From Corylus avellana (taxonomy: Eukaryota > Streptophyta > Magnoliopsida > Fagales > Betulaceae), in the NCBI RefSeq assembly GCF_901000735.1, contig NC_081541.1:7681021-7745020 (forward strand): a stretch of DNA of 64,000 nucleotides, read 5' to 3'. The notes under the pieces are model-generated. The model worked only from the letters and a program-made list of their open reading frames with translations. It had not been told where the DNA came from and made no database searches. The translations under genes were made by a program, and so were the position numbers. Numbering within the stretch: the first letter of the stretch is position 1; the number at the start of each line of letters is the position of its first letter. Positions 58,001 through 64,000 of the stretch are shown here, piece after piece.

Positions 58001-61000
58001 TTATACTATGCATCCTAACGACCTCTTAGAACCTTTTGGAAGCTGATTTCAAACACACCTTAGTCTCTTTTGATGTAAAACAACATTTTTTAAAATGCCC
58101 ATGCTGATTTATCATTGGAAGGATACTTGAAGTTTAGCATTAAATTCAACAGCATAGTCATGAGGAAGGGTTGAGTCTATTGGCAATGAGAAAATGTGCT
58201 CCAACAATCTGCAGAACCAGAACACAGGAAAATAAAGACGAGCATTTGTTAAACTTATATTCTTAATATTTGGGCAAAACCATGGTGTCATCTCTGATTC
58301 AACGATAAACAAACTTACCTCTCTATGTCTCCCTGAGAGGGAGGAAGAAACAGAAGCTTTCTATGTGAAAAACGAGATCTTACTCTTTTTTCCAAAAGCT
58401 GATCAGCATCCTGCACACAAAATAGCCTCATTTTTCAATATTCTTCACAATGCGATCTGCATTTATATCTTTTTCTGCAGCCAAACATTTCTATGCAGTC
58501 TGCATATAACGGCAATGGGCAAAATTTTCAATTTTTTTTTTACACTAATTAATAGAGGCCCAAGGCAAGAAGGGCTTCCATTTCTTTCTAATTTAAAAAT
58601 TCATCATGTGCACAAACCTGAAGATAATATACAAGACAGATAAAAGAAACTTGAAAGCACCATACCAGTCGGCAACTCACACCAATGACAACAGCTTGAG
58701 ATGTTACTGATTGCATTGCATCTAGCAAACTATAAAGTACTCGTTGCTTTCCCTGCAAAGAACCACAAAAAATGAAAGTAGAAATGTTATAATCAGAGAA
58801 TTCAAACTGAGCAAGCACAGTTGTATATGTCAAATGGCACCTTTTCTTCTTAATACAAAGGATATTTTACATGCGCTATCGTTGAATTCAATCAAAGAAA
58901 TAATGAAGGAACAAACATGAATGTCAAACTTCATAAATTCAGCATTGTGAAAGCTATTGGCACAGGATGGAGGAGTCTTACCTGAGCAAACAGGTCAAAC
59001 TCATCCAGCACAAAAATAATTGTTTTATGCGCTAATCCACACTCCCTAAACACCAGAAATCACAACTGCATTAAAATTTAAACCATTTCAACAAGAGCTA
59101 CATCAAGCAAACTTTATACTCACCTTAACATGGCTATCATGAATTGGGAGTTATCATCAAATGATGCCTATGAACCACGTCAAGATCAAGAAATGAGAAC
59201 CATTTAGTTGTAAGTGCATCCCTGAACTCAAATAGATAATATAAGTTACCATTTTTGAGAATATCAGTTGATGCTCTACACATAACTGTCTAGCAATTTC
59301 CTGAAAAGATCAACAACCATGTTGGAGAAACTTCATAACCCTTTGGATAAAATTCTTCATGTGAGCAATACTCTAGAAAAAATGATAAAAAGAAGTAACA
59401 CATCAATGCATACACATATGCATCTGTTTTTAAATGTACATGCATTTCCTAATTTTCTTTTGCTTATGGTTTGCAGGTCAAAACAATGAGTTCTCTTGTT
59501 ATTGATAATAATCCATATGCAGTCATTCATTGCTTTTATGCAATCATTCCATGAATGTTAGTCTCTACTCATTTCTTGAATCTTCTCTTTGAGATTTATC
59601 AAATGTCAGCATCATCTTATGCCTAAAACTCCATACAATTTCATTAAAAACACTTCCTTGTCTATGATAATGTCACACGGCATACTCAGAATTTATTATC
59701 TCACATGGTACATCGTATTCTTCTTCAATACACCATCGCAAGAATTAACCTATAAGATATGGATCTGTAACGCAGCTTTGCTATATATAAATTATTGCCG
59801 TATTGAGTATCAACCATATAAGGTCAGAAGTTAATTATACCAGCAACTCGGTTTCATTTATGCAATGTGAATTGCATGGTAAATCCATATAAAATAAAAA
59901 TTCTTGCAAAAATGAATGTACAATCTCGAGTTCAATCGATATCAAGTAACTTCAAAGACGAAAAGAACAAAAAGAAAAATTAACAAGCGTGATTCAACCT
60001 TATACCATCAGCTATTTTAATTAGTTGGAAGTATGACTTCATAATAAAATAATAATATGATTTGGCAATACGACAGAAAACTCTATGTTATTAAGCGAGA
60101 GTATGACCGAGCATGTAGTATCAAACCTTGAAAGCGCAATTGTCATCACGGTGCAAAAGGCCATTCAACCTTATCTGCAACAAAATATCCATATCAACTT
60201 AAGTTATGTTGAGTCAACTTGTTATCCACAAGGAAAGGAGGGGTTGAAGTGATAGTGGAGAAGGCGAAGGCTAGTGCATGACTAAACCCTTGAATCCATA
60301 AGGTTTGCAATCTGGTAGCTAGATGAGAAACAAAGATTCTGGAATTTTGTTGATTGTTGTTAGAAATGATTTTTGTTTTACAAATAGGATGTCAATTTAA
60401 AGGTTGCTATAAGAAAAAATAAAACAGTCCTAATTAATACAGTGCAAAGACTCAATTTTGACCAAAATACTCTTTACAACACTGAAAAAAAAAATGGAAA
60501 TAATACTAGTCCGCCTTCTTCTTCTTTTCGTAAGTAGAAAATACCAAAAATAACAGAAGTTGTCCTGCGGGAGAGGGCGGGTGTTGTTGATGGTGCATTT
60601 GGTTGTCCAATGAGATATTGGATATGCCTTTTTTTTTTTAATAAGTCGAAATTGGATATGTTTGTTGGAGTCAAGATAGGAAGTAAATATCGACTTGAAA
60701 GGGGTTACTGAAAAAAGCTGGAGCCACTGCCAAAATAAATGACATGTTACAATTTTATGGTTCCATAACACGCCCCCAGAATAAGTTTCTACTAGCAAGT
60801 ATGTTGGTGGATGCCATTTTATAAGTGCCCCTATGCGGGTGGACTTACAAATAACATATTGCATGAAACAAAATGAGGCAATTCCATTTTTGATGGGTTG
60901 CCCAACTGCACCTCGAGTATATCCTAAAACATCTTTATTAAATCCACAATTTATTCTCCTCAATCACCTCAACAACGAAACACCATGTTATCTACTTTAA

Positions 61001-61763
61001 AGAGTCACCGATATAAAAGATATGGTTCATCTCAAAGGTAAAGTCCTCTCAAATGCTTTCATTTTTCTTGTAAATAATCCAGATGCCCCAAAATCTAATT
61101 AAGACGTTTTCTAATTTACTATTACCAATTCAAACGAAGAAAAATGTTAAATCGGTCCTTACGACTGAAATCATATCGGCATATTCCAGCAACAAGTCTT
61201 TGAGAACAAGCTCCAGCACCTAACAACATAAGAGAAAAAAAAAAAAACATAAAGAATACAAACACCAATAAACGAATTGCGAAGTGCTAATAGAGCTTAA
61301 CCAAAGAAAAATGCAAACCGCGATTTTCCCAGAACCACGGGGGCCAAGAAGCAGGATCGAGTTGTTGCATGCCTCGGTGACTGAACTTGATATTATGAAC
61401 TTCAATTTGCTGCCCAAAAATCAGAGAACCGCCTTAGTTCTCAAAGAACCTTGGGAAACAAAGCAAAATTGCGAATAATTGTTTCTCATTTTCCTTTTGG
61501 TTATTCTAGTATTTTCAGGAAGAAATCGTCTCAATTAATAAAAGCACTTTCATAAGAACCAATTTGGCGAGGATTCTAGAATTCTTTCTTCAACGACATT
61601 TTCTCGGGAACCAAACAGAGTGATTATGAAATTAAATAGAGAGAGAATCACACCTGTAATTGCTCTCCGGAGAATCAGAAAAAGCCCTGAAGACAAAACT
61701 AGGGTCACAGAGTCTGCTTCGGATAAGCTTTAGCGCTTCCTCCGCCGCACTCTCTCGTCCCAT
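55039..61763 (-). CDS. ORC4: Origin recognition complex subunit 4
   Basis: An AAA+ family subunit of the six-protein complex that marks replication origins and helps load the MCM helicase in the nucleus. Sixteen minus-strand exons give 416 aa: 61654-61763, 61319-61409, 61163-61219, 60127-60174, 59250-59300, 59124-59167, 58982-59045, 58666-58752, 58319-58410, 58127-58208, 57191-57267, 56970-57079, 55934-56026, 55775-55839, 55527-55670, 55039-55074. Visible features: Walker A GPRGSGKI (59-66), Walker B LDEFD (147-151), the sensor/arginine region DADQLLEKRVRSRFSHRK, and a C-terminal winged-helix part with SDYYAQNVCLRAFEHLL and a final AILLKLMDREA. Length matches Arabidopsis ORC4 (about 417 aa, from memory). 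Residue 66 is Ile where classical Walker A has Thr or Ser. Intron 10 has U12-type signals. An E2F-like site sits 46-54 bases upstream of the start codon. I chose the start at 61763 because MGRESAAEEALKLIRSRLCD fits the family start. Confidence 0.95.
57268..58126 (-). other. U12-type (minor spliceosome) intron in ORC4
   Basis: On the minus strand the intron begins GTATCCTTCC, a match to the U12 donor consensus [AG]TATCCTTY. Near its 3' end is TTCCTTGAC, a match to the branch consensus TTCCTTRAC, about 10 bases before the acceptor ACAG. It is 859 bp and in phase 0, between ...NAKLQ and NMLADDK.... The other ORC4 donors I read are U2-like. Confidence 0.88.
60627..60650 (-). mobile_element. 24-bp retroposed poly(T) stub in ORC4 intron 3
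   Basis: CC, a T run, then AATAAGTCGAA is bracketed by the direct repeat ATTGGATATG (60617-60626 and 60651-60660). It has the same tail-only character as the insertion at 4216-4262. Confidence 0.6.
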
Positions 61764-61808
61764 TGTTGAAACCCTCCGCTCAACGAGTGTGAACACACCA
61801 GAAAAAAT

Positions 61809-61817
61809 GGCGGGAAA
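61809..61817 (-). promoter_or_regulatory. E2F-type binding site upstream of ORC4
   Basis: The minus strand reads TTTCCCGCC, a match to the E2F consensus TTTSSCGC, 46-54 bases before the ORC4 ATG. Plant ORC genes are known E2F targets expressed at G1/S, so both position and gene make sense. Confidence 0.6.
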
Positions 61818-62246
61818 GACGAAGAAGAACGAGTAGGGCAGCCAAAGCTTATATACATGAGTCCTATACGGTAAAGTTCTTCGTGGGCCGAACAACCTTC
61901 ATGGGCTAGGGGCAGAGCCCAGTCCAAGTCAGAGCTCTCTCTCCCTGTTGATTTTTATTAAAAAACATTAACAAATAACAAACAATTAGAAACTCAAAAC
62001 ACTTATAAAACACTAAAAATTATTTTCACGTCATATTGAAATATTTTTTCAATAAAATAAAAACAAATCATGTAAAAAGATAATCAAACGGAGGGGCCAC
62101 CAAAAATCATGTAAAAAGAATTATCATTTCCTCGCAAATCATACCCTCGGTTAGCATTTGGCTTTAAAATTGACGGAAAAATTCTTATGTGTTAGACATA
62201 AGCCTTTTTTAAAAAAAACTTTAAATTTTTTAAATTATTAAAACAA

Positions 62247-62250
<4 letters not shown>

Positions 62251-62281
<31 letters not shown>

Positions 62282-62290
62282 GTGTGTGTG
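62251..62290 (+). repeat. Compound (AT)14(TG)6 microsatellite
   Basis: An uninterrupted AT dinucleotide run (62251-62278) passes directly into TG repeats (62279-62290). Confidence 0.9.
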
Positions 62291-62389
62291 AGAAAAAGAC
62301 ACCTAAGGAACCATAGGACTACTTTTTTTGGGTGTTTTATTTTTTAATATTTGTTAAGGTCATTTTATTTAATATAAATGTTACAAATT

Positions 62390-62520
62390 CTTTCAAGTGC
62401 TCACTCCCTACGTGACTGTGAAAATTACTATTATAAACTACATGTACTTTCATTTGTTATTTCAGTTAATGGTGACTTTTACAATCACATAACTCACGTC
62501 AAATTGTGAGCACTTGAAAG
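62390..62520. mobile_element. 131-bp MITE with perfect 15-bp inverted ends
   Basis: CTTTCAAGTGCTCAC (62390-62404) is the exact reverse complement of GTGAGCACTTGAAAG (62506-62520). Inner sequence also pairs partly (ACGTGA/TCACGT). The target duplication is not clear. Confidence 0.65.
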
Positions 62521-63042
62521 TATGCATAACTAAATAAAAATAAAATTATGTGTAGTGCATATGGGATATTTTTTGTTCATCTAAATGTTAAATATTAATA
62601 AAAGATGTGATTTGTAAAGAAGTGGTAGCAAAGGAGTTAAATATAAACTTTTAAAGTCTAGTGGTGTAAATTTATAGTGTTTACTCTTATGTGGTCATTC
62701 CTTTATACGTCAATAAAGAGTTATTATAAAACTCTCTTGAATGTCGCTTTAAAAATAAGATGATTTTTAAAATTATAATTTGATCAAAATTAAATAGTGA
62801 TTCATTATAAGTTCAATTGTAATTTTAAGAGTCACATATTTTTTGGAGGCACACACAAAAAAAACTTCTACCATTACTCAACAATAAAAACCACAATTAA
62901 ATAAATTAATAAATAAAAATGCATGTAACATATAACCAAAATTTTTACTATTACAAGAGAGTGAGCCCTTAAAAGTCAATGTTTAAGAATATGTGTTGTG
63001 TGTGCATCTTTTGTCAAAATTAATCATTGTAGTTTATATAAT

Positions 63043-63623
63043 AGGAAATTATATATAAACTCCTTAAGTCAACGCGCTTTTATTAAAANNNNNNNNNNNN
63101 NNNNNNNNNNNNNNNNNNNNNNNNNNNNNNNNNNNNNNNNNNNNNNNNNNNNNNNNNNNNNNNNNNNNNNNNNNNNNNNNNNNNNNNNNNNNNNNNNNNN
63201 NNNNNNNNNNNNNNNNNNNNNNNNNNNNNNNNNNNNNNNNNNNNNNNNNNNNNNNNNNNNNNNNNNNNNNNNNNNNNNNNNNNNNNNNNNNNNNNNNNNN
63301 NNNNNNNNNNNNNNNNNNNNNNNNNNNNNNNNNNACCTGGGGGTGGCCGCAAGCCACCCCATAGGGGTGCCACCCCTGGCCACCCTTCAATTATTATTAT
63401 TTTTTTAAGATTTAATTTTTTTAAATTAAATTAATAAAAAATTAATATTTTAATCAGATAAAATTGAGAGTTTTGAGTGGACTAACGGCAGTTAACAAAA
63501 ATTGACGATGGAGAGTTTTATAGTAGTTTCGAGTAACCTAACAACTAAATTTCCGAAAAAAAAAATACCCAGAGAGTTTTTAATAAAAGCGTGTTGACCT
63601 AAAGAATTTATATATAATTTTCC
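63043..63623. mobile_element. Mutator-like foldback element containing the second N gap
   Basis: The left arm AGGAAATTATATATAAAC through GTCAACGCGCTTTTATTAAA pairs with the right arm read in reverse (GGAAAATTATATATAAAT, GTCAACACGCTTTTATTAAA). A 9-bp duplication TTATATAAT flanks it (63034-63042 and 63624-63632), typical of Mutator-like elements. The visible core right of the gap (63335-63386) is again GGGGTGGCC/GCCACCCC-rich. Confidence 0.78.
63089..63334. other. Assembly gap of 246 N
   Basis: All N, inside the second foldback element and next to its GC-rich core. Confidence 0.99.
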
Positions 63624-63632
63624 TTATATAAT

Positions 63633-64000
63633 TTACAATTAAATTCATTGTGGTATTAAAATAAATTGAGAGATGCCAAAAAAATAATTTGCTCCTTACA
63701 GTTAAATTTCGTCTGCGCTCTACGTGTCACAATTTTATTGACTCTGAATGTGTCATACTATCGAAACCTGTTAAGTAAGTAAACAAAATTTGACTGTAAG
63801 AAGTAAATTATTTTTGGTATACTTTCAAGAACCTATGAATTTATAATACCAAAGAAAACTAATTATAAATAAGGTAAACCAAAGTTTAAAACATTTTTTT
63901 TTTTTTATTCATTTCTTAAATTTTATAAGTGATATATATATTTTCCCCAAAAATTTCTAAATATCGGCGGCCTGAGGGTCTGGGGACTGAGCGCAATTAA
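63633..64000. other. AT-rich right edge of the window
   Basis: No gene or recognisable repeat. The final 40 bases are GC-richer and run off the window. Confidence 0.4.

Larger units (their letters stand above)
61764..63033. other. ORC4 promoter region and AT-rich flank
   Basis: The first 200 bases hold the ORC4 leader or promoter with the E2F-like site. Beyond about 61950 the sequence is AT-rich with a microsatellite and a small MITE and no coding signal. Confidence 0.5.

Noticed and set aside
62998..63408. Long ORFs spanning the second N run
   Set aside because: Same artefact of unsequenced bases.
1..64000. CRISPR arrays, bacterial operons or integrated viral genomes
   Set aside because: Gene structure is entirely plant nuclear. 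No regularly spaced repeats, polycistronic layout or virus-like ORFs are visible; only ordinary plant retroelement relics occur.

Overview
This is nuclear DNA of a flowering plant, almost certainly a woody eudicot. Genes are split by many GT-AG introns with T-rich acceptors. Intergenic DNA is AT-rich and full of MITEs, SINEs, 5'-truncated LINEs and decayed Ty1/copia pieces, and all five protein genes have clear land-plant orthologues. I cannot name the species. The sequence holds two runs of N (52759-53020 and 63089-63334).

Layout. (1) 428-21618, plus strand: a 19-exon DExH-box RNA helicase of the plant DExH5/DExH3 (DHX36/MLE-like) group, reconstructed as 1161 aa. Its long introns carry LINE, copia, SINE, Stowaway and PIF/Harbinger insertions. 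(2) 21.6-33.5 kb: an 11-kb gene-poor stretch with MITEs, SINEs, a retroposon with target-site duplications and a perfect 56-bp palindrome. (3) 36724-42312, plus: phosphatidylserine synthase PSS1 (12 coding exons, 426 aa), with a CT-rich 5' leader and a probable leader intron from about 33.5 kb. (4) 43050-44647, minus: a divergent FATB-like acyl-ACP thioesterase, convergent with PSS1. One of its introns has no usable GT donor at the expected place. (5) 44.6-50.0 kb: intergenic, with a large inverted repeat, a copia reverse-transcriptase relic and a SINE. (6) 50033-52228, minus: an intronless P-class PPR protein, 731 aa with fourteen 35-residue repeats. (7) 52.2-55.0 kb: a Mutator-like foldback element whose GC-rich core contains the first N gap. 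(8) 55039-61763, minus: ORC4, origin recognition complex subunit 4 (16 exons, 416 aa), with one intron carrying textbook U12-type signals and an E2F-type site just upstream. (9) 61.8-64.0 kb: AT-rich flank with a second foldback element that contains the second N gap.

The genes are unrelated housekeeping functions (RNA remodelling, phospholipid synthesis, plastid fatty-acid release, organelle RNA processing, DNA replication licensing) and do not form a pathway. From memory, the Arabidopsis orthologues of the helicase (AT2G01130) and ORC4 (AT2G01120) are neighbours, so the outer genes may be an old syntenic pair now separated by PSS1, the thioesterase and the PPR gene.

I found no new multi-gene system. 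The points most worth a second look are the U12 intron in ORC4, the broken splice donor in the thioesterase, the GC-rich foldback core shared by several elements and both assembly gaps, a Pack-type PIF/Harbinger element carrying an ORF, and very short LINE-type insertions that are little more than a poly(A) tail with target-site duplications.
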